From positions 1-64,000 of the forward strand of contig JAZNBS010000005.1 of assembly GCA_045587185.1 (NCBI GenBank): a stretch of DNA of 64,000 bases. The letters are read 5' to 3'. This document shows positions 8,908 to 16,641 of the stretch, in pieces. The number at the start of each line of letters is the position of its first letter. Position 1 is the first letter of the stretch. The notes below the pieces were generated by a model. It searched no databases. It was not told the DNA's origin and saw only the letters and a program-made list of their open reading frames with translations. This DNA is from UMGS172 sp045587185. GTDB lineage: Bacteria > Bacillota > Clostridia > Oscillospirales > Acutalibacteraceae. The position numbers and the translations under genes were made by a program.

Positions 8908-9759
8908 TTAATTCTTAATATATTTTTTACTGTGTAAGGCGGTTTCTGCATCCTTGATGGCTCTAACGGCCGCTTTATTACTGTGCATAACGATATAGGT
9001 ATAAATCGCATCAAAAATGGCAAGTTGTGCAATACGCGAACTCATAGCAAGAAGAGAATACTTGGTTTCGTCAGAACGCGTGTTTAAAACAATATCAGAA
9101 TATTCATTTATGGGGCTTTCGCCAAAATTTGTGATACATATAGTCGTTGCGCCGGTTTCACGTGCAGTTTTAAGTGCATCAACTACGTCAATCGAAGCAC
9201 CTGAGTGTGAAACGCCGATAGCAACATCACCTTTGTGTAGGTGAGATGCTGCAATGGCCTGCATATGGTTGTCACAATAGGCAATAGCGTCAAGTCCTGC
9301 GCGTAAAAATTTATGCTGTGCGTCAACAGCAATAGATGCCGAGTTTCCCAGACCGAAAATAACAATACGTTTTGCATCCTTTATAACGTTGGCGGCTTTT
9401 TCAACTTCGGCGGGGGAGAGAACAGACTTTGTATTTTCCAATGCAACCGCAATGTCACGAATACGCTTGTTGAAGATGTCGTAACAACTGTCATTCTGTT
9501 CAACACCCATAACACCGCCCTGTGCGATGTTGACTGATTCCTGCGCTATCTTCAATTTTAACTCCTGATAACCCGAAAGACCGAGTCGCCGCGAGAAACG
9601 GACAATGGTGGCTTCTCCACATCCGCAACGTGTGGCAAGTTCGTTTATAGAAAGACCGATTATCTCCTGAAAATTAGTGGTAAGCCAATCGGCAATTTTA
9701 CGTTCACTGCCACCCATTTCTGAGTATAAACGCTTGATTTTAAGCAAAATTGACTCCAT
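8908..9759 (-). CDS. MurR/RpiR-family transcriptional regulator
   Basis: 283-residue sugar-phosphate-responsive regulator. Residues 1-77 form the RpiR helix-turn-helix domain (SINELATRCGCGEATIVRFS and RRLGLSGYQELK); residues about 125-265 are a SIS domain (VIFGLGNSASIAVDAQHKF, VAIGVSHSGAS) that binds a phosphosugar. ATG 9759 follows AGAGGTG. It is divergent from, and 170 bases away from, the nine-gene catabolic cluster at 9930-19493, which makes it the likely local regulator; a phosphorylated intermediate of that pathway would be the expected effector. Two imperfect palindromes in the shared intergenic region are candidate binding sites. Whether it represses or activates cannot be told. Confidence 0.9.
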   Translation of the reverse strand: MESILLKIKRLYSEMGGSERKIADWLTTNFQEIIGLSINELATRCGCGEATIVRFSRRLGLSGYQELKLKIAQESVNIAQGGVMGVEQNDSCYDIFNKRIRDIAVALENTKSVLSPAEVEKAANVIKDAKRIVIFGLGNSASIAVDAQHKFLRAGLDAIAYCDNHMQAIAASHLHKGDVAIGVSHSGASIDVVDALKTARETGATTICITNFGESPINEYSDIVLNTRSDETKYSLLAMSSRIAQLAIFDAIYTYIVMHSNKAAVRAIKDAETALHSKKYIKN

Positions 9760-9771
9760 ATTGCACCTCTT

Positions 9772-9785
9772 AGTGAAAATTTACT
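9772..9785. promoter_or_regulatory. Candidate operator at the rpiR transcription start
   Basis: Imperfect palindrome AGTGAAAATTTACT with GAAA and TTTAC arms, lying between the -10 box and the start codon of the RpiR-type gene. Its position would suit autoregulation. Weak evidence by eye only. Confidence 0.3.
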
Positions 9786-9787
9786 CC

Positions 9788-9816
9788 ATTTTACCGCAAA
9801 ACGACAAAAAAATCAA
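9788..9816 (-). promoter_or_regulatory. Promoter of the rpiR-type regulator
   Basis: Minus strand: TTGATT (9811-9816), 17 bases, TAAAAT (9788-9793), 28 bases from the start codon. Confidence 0.5.
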
Positions 9817-9818
9817 GT

Positions 9819-9844
9819 GTTTTTGAAAAAATATTTCGAAAAAC
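9819..9844. promoter_or_regulatory. Candidate operator before the catabolic operon
   Basis: A 26-base imperfect inverted repeat with perfect outer arms GTTTTT / AAAAAC and inner GAAA / TTTC elements. It ends two bases upstream of the -35 box at 9847 and lies behind the regulator's own promoter, a natural place for the divergent RpiR-type protein to control both units. Confidence 0.4.
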
Positions 9845-9846
9845 AG

Positions 9847-9875
9847 TTGCAATTTTATCATATGTATGTTAATAT
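9847..9875 (+). promoter_or_regulatory. Promoter of the nine-gene catabolic cluster
   Basis: TTGCAA (9847-9852), 17 bases, TAATAT (9870-9875). The first start codon is at 9930 behind AGGAG at 9917-9921, leaving a leader of about 50 bases. Confidence 0.6.
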
Positions 9876-9929
9876 AAAATAGCAAATTTAGGGGCCCGCA
9901 ACCCCAAATAAAAAATAGGAGATGATCCG

Positions 9930-11360
9930 ATGGTTTGTAATGAGTTTTTGACAGACATTATTCTTACTGAATTGGAAGATGCTGTCGGCAGAGAGAACTG
10001 TTCAACAAGAGAAATCGACAAGATTACTCACGGTGTTGACTATTTCTGGTTGTCCAGAATGTGGGCTGACCGTGGTAAGCGTATGCCTGAGGCTGACTTC
10101 ATTGTATCCCCTAAGGATGCAACCGAAACCTCTAAGGTTATGAAGATTGCTAATTACTACAAGATTCCTGTTACCACTTGGGGTGGCGGCGGCGGTACCC
10201 AGGGTGGCGCTATTCCCGTTGCAGGCGGTATTCTTCTTGATACCAAGAGAATGAACAAAATTTATGACGTTAACACTGAGTCTCTTTACATAGAGTGCGG
10301 ATGTGGTGCTATCTACAAGCACATCGAATGGGCAGCAAACGAGGTTGGTTATGCAACCATGCACTATCCTTCTTCTTTGACCTGTTCTACCGTTGGCGGC
10401 TTCTTGGCTCACCGTGGTATCGGTGTTGTTTCCACCAAATATGGCAAGATTGATGATATGGTTTTGAAGATGGAAGTGGTTCTTCCTAACGGTGATATTA
10501 TCGAGACCTCTCCCGCTCCCAAGCACGCTGCAGGTCCTGACCTTAACCAGATTTTCATTGGTTCTGAGGGTACTCTTGGTATCATCACCAAGGCACAGAT
10601 TCGTATTTTTGCTCAGCCTGAGGTTCGCCGTTTCAGAGCATTCCTTTTCCAGGATATGCACGGTGCATTTGAGGCTTCACGTGAACTCCTTCAGAAGTTC
10701 AAGCCCTCAGTTATGCGTCTTTATGACGAGGCTGAAACCGCTTCTCTCATCAAGAAGATTGTCGGTGTTGAGAGAAAGGGCGCTTTCATGAACATTGCTT
10801 ATGAGGGCGTTAAGGAAATGGTTGACGTTGAAGAGAAGATTCTCCTTGATACTTTTGCTAAGTACGGCGCTGAGGACCTTGGCTCCGACTATGGTGAGAA
10901 GTGGTGGAAAGAGAAGATTACCTTCTTCTATCCCGGCCATATGATGGACCTTCCTCAGATGTTCGGTACTATGGATACCATCGCACCTTACGACAAGATT
11001 GAGAAGATTTACTGGGCTATGAAGAAGGCTATCGAAACCAACTTCCCCAATGTTAAGTTTATTGCTCACTTCTCTCACTGGTATGAGTGGGGCGCAATGG
11101 TTTATGACCGCTTCATTGTTAATAAGGAATTCGTTCCCGAGGATCCGCACGAGGCACTCCGTCTCCATCAGCAGATTTGGAACTGCGGTGTACGTACCGC
11201 TATTGCCAACGGCGGTGTTGTTAATGACCACCACGGTGTCGGCATCAAACTCGGCCGCTTAATGAAGGAACAGTACGGTCCCGCTATGCAGGTATTCGAA
11301 GGCATTAAGAAACAGCTCGACCCGAACGGTATTATGAATCCGTTCAAACTCGGTCTTTAA
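9930..11360 (+). CDS. GlcD-like FAD-linked dehydrogenase
   Basis: 476-residue flavoprotein of the FAD_binding_4 / FAD-oxidase_C family (GlcD, LctD, alkyl-DHAP synthase). The FAD domain shows FIVSPKDATETSKVMKIA, the glycine-rich loop TTWGGGGGTQGG (about 80-93) and FIGSEGTLGIITKA. The C-terminal domain ends in NDHHGVGIKLGRLMKEQYG and LDPNGIMNPFKLG, typical of this family. Members oxidise 2-hydroxy acids. The Fe-S protein next door and the Etf gene at the cluster's end suggest electrons pass to an electron transfer flavoprotein, as in LctD-EtfAB lactate dehydrogenases. The gene uses AAG and C-ending codons far more than most neighbours, suggesting strong expression. The substrate is unknown; a sugar acid is inferred from context. 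Confidence 0.85.
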   Translation: MVCNEFLTDIILTELEDAVGRENCSTREIDKITHGVDYFWLSRMWADRGKRMPEADFIVSPKDATETSKVMKIANYYKIPVTTWGGGGGTQGGAIPVAGGILLDTKRMNKIYDVNTESLYIECGCGAIYKHIEWAANEVGYATMHYPSSLTCSTVGGFLAHRGIGVVSTKYGKIDDMVLKMEVVLPNGDIIETSPAPKHAAGPDLNQIFIGSEGTLGIITKAQIRIFAQPEVRRFRAFLFQDMHGAFEASRELLQKFKPSVMRLYDEAETASLIKKIVGVERKGAFMNIAYEGVKEMVDVEEKILLDTFAKYGAEDLGSDYGEKWWKEKITFFYPGHMMDLPQMFGTMDTIAPYDKIEKIYWAMKKAIETNFPNVKFIAHFSHWYEWGAMVYDRFIVNKEFVPEDPHEALRLHQQIWNCGVRTAIANGGVVNDHHGVGIKLGRLMKEQYGPAMQVFEGIKKQLDPNGIMNPFKLGL

Positions 11361-11385
11361 TTATTGATAGGGGAGGTAATTAGTT

Positions 11386-12477
11386 ATGTATATGTCTGAA
11401 AAAAGTAAGCAGATTGTAGACGCTTGTCGTTTCTGCTGGATGTGTCGTCATATTTGCCCTGTCGGTAATGCCACCGGTCAGGAGAGAAACACTTCCCGTG
11501 CACGTGCACTCAGTCTTTCTCTCGTAAACCGCGGTGCCGCAGAGGTTACTGCTGACATCATGGATAACATCTATGAGTGCCAGATGTGTGAAGCTTGCAC
11601 TTGTGACTGTGCAACAGGTTGGGATCCCACCTACTTCACCAAAGAAGTTCGTCTTCAGGCCGCTCTTGACGGCAAGACCCCCGATTATATTAACGCTATC
11701 GTAGACAAGGTTCTCGAAACCGGCAACATCTACGGTGCAAAGGAACTTAACGCTGACCTTGCAGCCGCCATTAAGGCTCACGCTGCAGATGAAGACACTG
11801 TTCTTTTCCTCGGCGCAGAGGCTCGTTACAACGTTCCAACAGCCGCAATTAATGCTATCAAGGTTCTTGAGGCTGCAGGTGTTAAGTTCACCGTTTTGGC
11901 CGACGAGCCTGCTTCCGGCTATGCTCTTGATTGGCTCATCGGCGCCGCTGACGAGACCAAGCAGCAGATGGCTGACTGTGCAGACGCTCTTGCAAAGTTC
12001 AAGACCGTTATTGCTTTTGACCCTCAGGATGCAAAGGTATTTGTCCGTGAGTATAAGGAATATGACCTCAAGCTCGGCGATGTTGTAACCTTCACTGCTT
12101 TCGTTGCAGGCCTTATTAAGGATGGCAAGCTCGCAGTTAAGAACACCGGCAAGGCTGTTGTCTTCCAGGATCCTTATCAGCTTGCACGTATGCTCGAGGA
12201 GACCGCTGAGCCCAGAGCTATCGTTTCTGCTTGTGCAACCTTGAGCGAGATGCTTCTCAACCGCAAGGATACCGTTTGGGCAGGTGGTTCGTTTATGGCC
12301 ATCTATAATCCTCTTGTCTCTGAACTTGTATCCAAGGAGCGTTGGACCAACGCTATCAACGTAGGTGCAGATACCATCGTTACCGCTAGCGTTTCCGAGT
12401 ATGCCGCATTAAAGGCAACTGCTCCCGAGGGCAAAACCGTTCTTTCTATCGAAGAACTTGTTCTTTCTGCTCTCTAA
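11386..12477 (+). CDS. Fe-S oxidoreductase subunit (GlcF/HdrD-like)
   Basis: 363-residue iron-sulfur protein. Two 4Fe-4S binding motifs near the N-terminus: CRFCWMCRHICP (CxxCxxCxxxCP) and CQMCEACTCDC (CxxCxxCxxxC with one extra Cys). The C-terminal half resembles a CCG domain, but FQDPYQLARML has tyrosine where the usual motif has cysteine, so the second cofactor site may be lost. Start ATG 11386 follows GGGAGG by 9 bases; another ATG lies two codons later. It starts 25 bases after the FAD subunit, with which it probably forms a membrane-free dehydrogenase complex handing electrons to the EtfBA fusion at 18114. Codon use is again that of a highly expressed gene. Confidence 0.85.
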   Translation: MYMSEKSKQIVDACRFCWMCRHICPVGNATGQERNTSRARALSLSLVNRGAAEVTADIMDNIYECQMCEACTCDCATGWDPTYFTKEVRLQAALDGKTPDYINAIVDKVLETGNIYGAKELNADLAAAIKAHAADEDTVLFLGAEARYNVPTAAINAIKVLEAAGVKFTVLADEPASGYALDWLIGAADETKQQMADCADALAKFKTVIAFDPQDAKVFVREYKEYDLKLGDVVTFTAFVAGLIKDGKLAVKNTGKAVVFQDPYQLARMLEETAEPRAIVSACATLSEMLLNRKDTVWAGGSFMAIYNPLVSELVSKERWTNAINVGADTIVTASVSEYAALKATAPEGKTVLSIEELVLSAL

Positions 12478-12497
12478 TAAACAGAGGAGTGTAAAAA

Positions 12498-13340
12498 ATG
12501 CTCGTAAATTTTAAACAAATTTTAACAATGGCTGAGGAAGGCGGATATTGCATTCCTGCTTTCAACGTTTACAACATTGAAACCTTGATGGGTGCCGTTA
12601 AGGCCGCAGAGGAACTTAAAGCTCCTTGTATTCTGCAGGTTTATCCCCGTCTTATGAAGGAAGAGGTAGGTTACTATCTTGCACCTGCAGTTGTAGCAGC
12701 AGCGCACAAGGCTTCTGTTCCTGTTTGTTTTCATCTTGACCACGGTCCCTCTGAACTTGAAACAACCCGTTCACTCCGTTGGGGTGCAACCGGCATTATG
12801 CTTGACGGTTCGTCTCTTCCCTTTGAAGAGAACATTGCTCTTACCAAAAGGGTTGTTGACACCTGCGGTTTCGTAGACGTTCAGGTTGAGGGTGAACTTG
12901 GTCACGTTGGCGCCGTTGCTGATGATACTATGGATGAGTTTACCGAGCCTTCAGAGGCAAAGATTTTTGTAGAACGTACAGGTGTTCAGGCACTTGCTGT
13001 TTTGGTAGGTAATGCACACGGCCGTTATAAGAAGCCCCCTAAGATTGATATTCAGAGAATTGCTGATATCCGTAAGGCTACCAATGGTACTGCTTTGGTT
13101 CTGCACGGCGGTTCGGGTATCCCTGACGAGGCAATCAAAGAGGCAGTTAAGGCCGGTATTCGTAAACTTAATGTTGCTACTGATATTTGCTATGCTTTCC
13201 TTGATAGTGTTCAGGAAGAAGTTAACAAGCCTGACCGAATGATTGCTGTTGACAACTTTATGAAAACCCCCATTAATGCTGTTAAGGAATTCTGTATGAC
13301 AAAAGTATTGCTCTGCGGAGCAGAAGGAAAGGCGAAATAA
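12498..13340 (+). CDS. Class II (zinc) aldolase, IolJ/GatY/FBA-like
   Basis: 280-residue TIM-barrel aldolase of the fructose/tagatose-bisphosphate family. Visible are the N-terminal GGYCIPAFNVYN, the zinc/catalytic segment CFHLDHGPSELETTRSLRWG (proton donor Asp, zinc His), VEGELGHVG, the histidine of VGNAHGRYK, and the DHAP-phosphate loop VLHGGSGIPDEAIKEAVKAG followed by KLNVATD. The reaction is reversible cleavage to DHAP plus an aldehyde. In the inositol route the class II homologue IolJ splits 2-deoxy-5-keto-gluconate 6-phosphate into DHAP and malonic semialdehyde; the IolB-like gene three frames on makes that a reasonable guess, though not proven. It overlaps the next gene by one base. 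Confidence 0.9.
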   Translation: MLVNFKQILTMAEEGGYCIPAFNVYNIETLMGAVKAAEELKAPCILQVYPRLMKEEVGYYLAPAVVAAAHKASVPVCFHLDHGPSELETTRSLRWGATGIMLDGSSLPFEENIALTKRVVDTCGFVDVQVEGELGHVGAVADDTMDEFTEPSEAKIFVERTGVQALAVLVGNAHGRYKKPPKIDIQRIADIRKATNGTALVLHGGSGIPDEAIKEAVKAGIRKLNVATDICYAFLDSVQEEVNKPDRMIAVDNFMKTPINAVKEFCMTKVLLCGAEGKAK

Positions 13341-14251
13341 TGAGTAAAGTAGTTGGAATCGGAGCCTGCGTGCTCGATACATTGATTACATTACCCAACT
13401 TTCCTCCCGAAGACACAAAACTTCGTGCAACTTCAACTAAACTTGTCGGTGGCGGTCCTACCGCCACCGGTATAGTTGCGGTCTCCAAACTCGGAATTTC
13501 TTCCGAGTTTTTGGGCGTTTTGTCGGATGATTCTAACGGTGCATACCTCAAAGGAGACTTTGAGAAGTATGGCGTTGGTACAGACAATATAAAAATGATT
13601 GCCGGTTACCGTGCATTTACATCCTGCATCTGGCTCAATGCCGCCGAGGGAACCCGTACATGCGTTTTCGACAAGGGCGATCTGCCAGCGTTGGCACTTG
13701 ATGAGGGTCAGATTGAGGCTATTAAGAACGCTGACGTTCTTATGGTTGACGGTAATGAAATGGGTGCCGCTATCGAAGCTGCAAAGATTGCCAAAGCGAA
13801 TGGAACTAAGGTTTTGTATGATTGCGGCGGCCTTTATGATGGCGTTGAAAACTTGTTGGCTTTGACCGATGTTATGATACCCTCTGAGGAATTTGCAATG
13901 GGTCATACCGGCGAAAGTTCAGCTGCATCGGCTGCCAAGAAACTTTATGAGTTGTATCATCCTGAATATGTAGTTGTTACCCGTGGTAAGCACGGTGGTC
14001 TGCTTTTTGATGGTGAGAACGTCACAGAGTATCCTATCTATCCTGCTGATGTTGTTGATTCCAATGGTTCGGGTGACGTTTTCCACGGTGCTTTTGCTTC
14101 GGCAGTTGTACGCGGATATTCTCCTATTCAGTGCTGTCACTTCTCAAGTTGTGTTTCGGCTTTGAAGTGTATGGGCGTCGGTGCACGTGAGAGTGTTCCG
14201 AGTTTTGAAGAAACCATCGAGTATTTAAGGAGGAATGGTTATGAACTTTAA
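13340..14251 (+). CDS. PfkB-family sugar kinase (IolC/ribokinase-like)
   Basis: 303-residue cytosolic kinase of the ribokinase superfamily. N-terminal signature GIGACVLDTLITLPNFP and GGGPTATGIVAVSKLG; C-terminal ATP/anion-hole motif DSNGSGDVFHGAFAS with catalytic base D246. Start codon ATG overlaps the aldolase stop (TAATG). In context it would phosphorylate the sugar or sugar acid that the aldolase then cleaves, matching the IolC step of inositol breakdown. Members of this superfamily cannot be assigned a substrate from motifs alone: ribose, fructose-1-phosphate, KDG or sulfofructose kinases would look similar at this level. Confidence 0.88.
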   Translation: MSKVVGIGACVLDTLITLPNFPPEDTKLRATSTKLVGGGPTATGIVAVSKLGISSEFLGVLSDDSNGAYLKGDFEKYGVGTDNIKMIAGYRAFTSCIWLNAAEGTRTCVFDKGDLPALALDEGQIEAIKNADVLMVDGNEMGAAIEAAKIAKANGTKVLYDCGGLYDGVENLLALTDVMIPSEEFAMGHTGESSAASAAKKLYELYHPEYVVVTRGKHGGLLFDGENVTEYPIYPADVVDSNGSGDVFHGAFASAVVRGYSPIQCCHFSSCVSALKCMGVGARESVPSFEETIEYLRRNGYEL

Positions 14252-15032
14252 GAAAGCATATAAGCCGACTATCGGCTATACCCCTATCTGCAAGATAGGC
14301 GAGTGCTCTTTGAAAAAACTCGAGTTCGGTATAATTGAACTCAATGCCGGTGATAAGATTGATTATTCTACCGGCGATAAAGAAACCGCATTTATTATGC
14401 TTGAAGGTCACTGTAATGTATATTTCGGTGATGAAAAGTATGAAAATGTAGGTAATAGAAACAACGTTTTTGAGAACCGCAAGGCTGAGAGTTTCTATAT
14501 GCCTATCGATATGACTTTGACTATCGAGGCTATTGACCATATCAAGATTGTTGTTTCGGGTACTCCCGTAACTGAAAAAACCGAACCTCAGTTGCTCCGT
14601 GAGGATCACGTAGTATTGAAAGTTCTCGGTGAACAACCTTTCGAGAGGGAGACCAGCTTTATTATCGACGGTAACTCCAACGCAAAGGTTCTTACCATTG
14701 GCGAGTGCTATGTTACCAAGGGCAACTGGGCAGGATTCCCTCCCCATAAGCATGACGAAAATAATATGCCCGTTGAGTGCATTTGTGAGGAAATTTATTA
14801 TTTCCTTTTCAATCCCAAGCAGGGCTTCGGTGTACAGTGTCTATACACTTCCGACGGTTCTATTGATGAGTCTTACCGTGTAAAGAACGATGAACTTGTT
14901 GAATTTCCGTACGGTTATCACACAACTGTTTCCACCCCCGGTTATGAGACATATTTCTTGTGGCTTATGGCTGGTGATTATCAGGGTTTCAACCGCAGTA
15001 ATGACCCTGAACATCAGTGGATTGTTGACTAA
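14241..15032 (+). CDS. iolB: IolB-like 5-deoxy-glucuronate isomerase
   Basis: 263-residue bicupin of the KduI/IolB family. The metal site is clear: PPHKHDENNMP (H169, H171) followed by EEIYYF (E184) and PYGYHTTVSTPGYETYFLWL near the end, together with LYTSDGSIDESYRVKND; this pattern matches IolB much better than KduI. IolB converts 5-deoxy-D-glucuronate to 2-deoxy-5-keto-D-gluconate. ATG 14241 was chosen because AAGGAGG sits 7 bases upstream, whereas ATG 14235 lies one base after it. It overlaps the kinase stop codon by 11 bases. The cluster lacks IolG, IolE and IolD, so how its substrate would be made is open. Confidence 0.85.
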   Translation: MNFKKAYKPTIGYTPICKIGECSLKKLEFGIIELNAGDKIDYSTGDKETAFIMLEGHCNVYFGDEKYENVGNRNNVFENRKAESFYMPIDMTLTIEAIDHIKIVVSGTPVTEKTEPQLLREDHVVLKVLGEQPFERETSFIIDGNSNAKVLTIGECYVTKGNWAGFPPHKHDENNMPVECICEEIYYFLFNPKQGFGVQCLYTSDGSIDESYRVKNDELVEFPYGYHTTVSTPGYETYFLWLMAGDYQGFNRSNDPEHQWIVD

Positions 15033-15045
15033 TTATTTGCATTCA

Positions 15046-15071
15046 GCCGAAGGGGTGTTGTCCCCTTCGGC
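15046..15071 (+). other. Perfect stem-loop inside the catabolic operon
   Basis: A 10-bp perfect GC-rich stem GCCGAAGGGG / CCCCTTCGGC with loop TGTTGT, 13 bases after the iolB-like stop. It is followed by ACTTTGCT rather than a T run, so it is more likely an mRNA stability or attenuation element dividing the first five genes from the last four than a full terminator. Confidence 0.6.
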
Positions 15072-15118
15072 ACTTTGCTATACTTGTTACTGTATACGAT
15101 TAAGGAGAAAAATTACAT

Positions 15119-15976
15119 ATGGTTACTTTGAAAAACGGTAATTCCGTATTGAAGATAAATGAAAAAGGCGCCGAAATGAAGAGTTTTCAGGTTAACGGCG
15201 TTGATTATATTTGGCTGGGAGACCCTGATGTATGGGCGGCAAGTGCACCCAATATTTTCCCCATGACCGGTGGTTTTAAAGATGATAAATACATCCTTGA
15301 CGGCAAGGAGTACATAATGAAAAAGCACGGTTTTGCAAGATTGATGGATTTTACTGTTGAATCGGTTACTGAAACCACTGCCGTATTCTTGCTTACTGAG
15401 ACCGAGGAGACCTTGAAACAGTGGCCGTATAACTTTGAGTTCAGAGTTTGTTATGAACTTTTTGACGGTAAGGTTTCGGTAGATTATAAGGTTACCAACA
15501 AGAACGACAACACCATGTGGTTCTCGGTTGGCGGTCACGACGGATTTGCAACCCCCGAGGGTATTGAGGAATATGACATTATTTTTTCTGGCAAAGAGAC
15601 CCTCGATGCTTACCCTCTGTTCGGCAATCTTATCGGTGACGAGAAAACCCCCATTATTAAAGATACAGATACCTTGACTTTGAAGTATGATTATTTTGCA
15701 ATAGATGCGCTTGTTTTCAAGGACGTTAAATCTGAGTCCTGTAGGCTTGTTAACCGCAACACAGGTCGTGGAATTCAGTTGGATTACCCCGACGCACCCG
15801 TTTTGATGATATGGACCAAGCCTGACGCACCTTATATTTGTATTGAACCCTGGTTTGGAGCACCTGACCATCTCGACAGCGATTATGACATTACTAAAAA
15901 GTATGCTATCCAGTCTGTCGGTGTCGGAGAGACCTTTGTCTCGAATCGCGTAATTACTGCTTTGGAGGGCAAATAA
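15119..15976 (+). CDS. Aldose 1-epimerase family protein (LacX-like mutarotase)
   Basis: 285-residue beta-sandwich protein of the galactose-mutarotase fold. The N-terminus (NGVDYIWLGDPDVWAASAPN, then FPMTGG) and the MKKHGFARLMDF segment with its active-site histidine are typical of the LacX/YeaD branch; VGGHDGFATPEG supplies another family histidine. Likely role: equilibrating anomers of the sugar or sugar phosphate handled by this cluster. Start ATG follows AAGGAG. It begins 86 bases after the IolB-like gene, past the stem-loop, and the next gene begins at the base after its stop. Confidence 0.85.
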   Translation: MVTLKNGNSVLKINEKGAEMKSFQVNGVDYIWLGDPDVWAASAPNIFPMTGGFKDDKYILDGKEYIMKKHGFARLMDFTVESVTETTAVFLLTETEETLKQWPYNFEFRVCYELFDGKVSVDYKVTNKNDNTMWFSVGGHDGFATPEGIEEYDIIFSGKETLDAYPLFGNLIGDEKTPIIKDTDTLTLKYDYFAIDALVFKDVKSESCRLVNRNTGRGIQLDYPDAPVLMIWTKPDAPYICIEPWFGAPDHLDSDYDITKKYAIQSVGVGETFVSNRVITALEGK

Positions 15977-16627
15977 GTGTACGCTGATATTGTAAAAAAG
16001 AATCCGCATCTTAAAATATACCGCACATTTGATAAGGAATTTGTACCTTTCGGCTACCGTATAACTGATATTGATGCCGAACAGTTCATTGAGGCGTCTA
16101 AAAAGGCGGAAAAGGTTGAATCGGGCTCGATGTATGTACCTGAGGCTGATTATTTCAAAGACCTTAAAGCCGCAAAGGATGTAGAAATCAAATATTATGG
16201 TGAACTCCCTGCACAGGCAGGTTATTGCTATGGTTACAGTTCTTTCCTTAATGCTGTTGAATGGCACAAGAGCAGTGAGATAAACGTTGCTACAACCGAT
16301 CTTATCCTGTTTTTAGGTTCGGTTCAGGATATTGTTGACCGAAAGATTGATTCTTCCAAAATCAAAGCGTTCTACGTTAAAAAGGGTGAGGTTTTGGAGG
16401 TTTATGCTACCACTTTGCATTTCTGCCCTTGTCAGGTTTCAGAACAGGGATTCGGTTGTGTTGTCGTTCTGCCAAAAGGTACAAATGTTCCGCTTGACGG
16501 TGAATATGAGGATAAATTGATGTTCAGAAAGAACAAGTGGATTTTGTCTCACGTTGATAACGAAAACCTTATTGCACGTGGGGTTATTGCCGGTGTAACG
16601 GGCGAGAATTTTGAGGTTAAATTTTAA
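15977..16627 (+). CDS. DUF4867-like cupin protein, probable sugar isomerase
   Basis: 216-residue soluble protein with a GTG start directly after the mutarotase stop (TAAGTG), with GGAGG 6-7 bases upstream. The body looks like a single cupin: FYVKKGEVLEVYATTLHFCP, then a strand with VVVLPKGTNVPLD. The histidine in TLHFCPC and the glutamate in GEVLEVY are candidate metal ligands. I place it in the family annotated DUF4867; I recall that a member of this family has been assigned a sulfosugar isomerase role in a Firmicutes sulfoquinovose pathway, but I cannot check that here. By position between a mutarotase and a sugar kinase it probably interconverts an aldose and a ketose. Confidence 0.7.
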   Translation: MYADIVKKNPHLKIYRTFDKEFVPFGYRITDIDAEQFIEASKKAEKVESGSMYVPEADYFKDLKAAKDVEIKYYGELPAQAGYCYGYSSFLNAVEWHKSSEINVATTDLILFLGSVQDIVDRKIDSSKIKAFYVKKGEVLEVYATTLHFCPCQVSEQGFGCVVVLPKGTNVPLDGEYEDKLMFRKNKWILSHVDNENLIARGVIAGVTGENFEVKF

Positions 16628-16641
16628 TTTAGGAGTTACAA

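Noticed and set aside
9930..14251. Reading the first genes of the cluster as an ordinary glycolate or lactate dehydrogenase plus glycolytic aldolase
   Set aside because: The IolB-like gene, PfkB overlap and dedicated EtfBA fusion argue for a specific catabolic route.
15113..16267. Long minus-strand open frame (384 codons) opposite the mutarotase and DUF4867 genes
   Set aside because: It is antisense to two clear, tightly spaced genes with ribosome binding sites, and its translation is rich in Cys, Phe, Ile and Asn with no recognisable domain.
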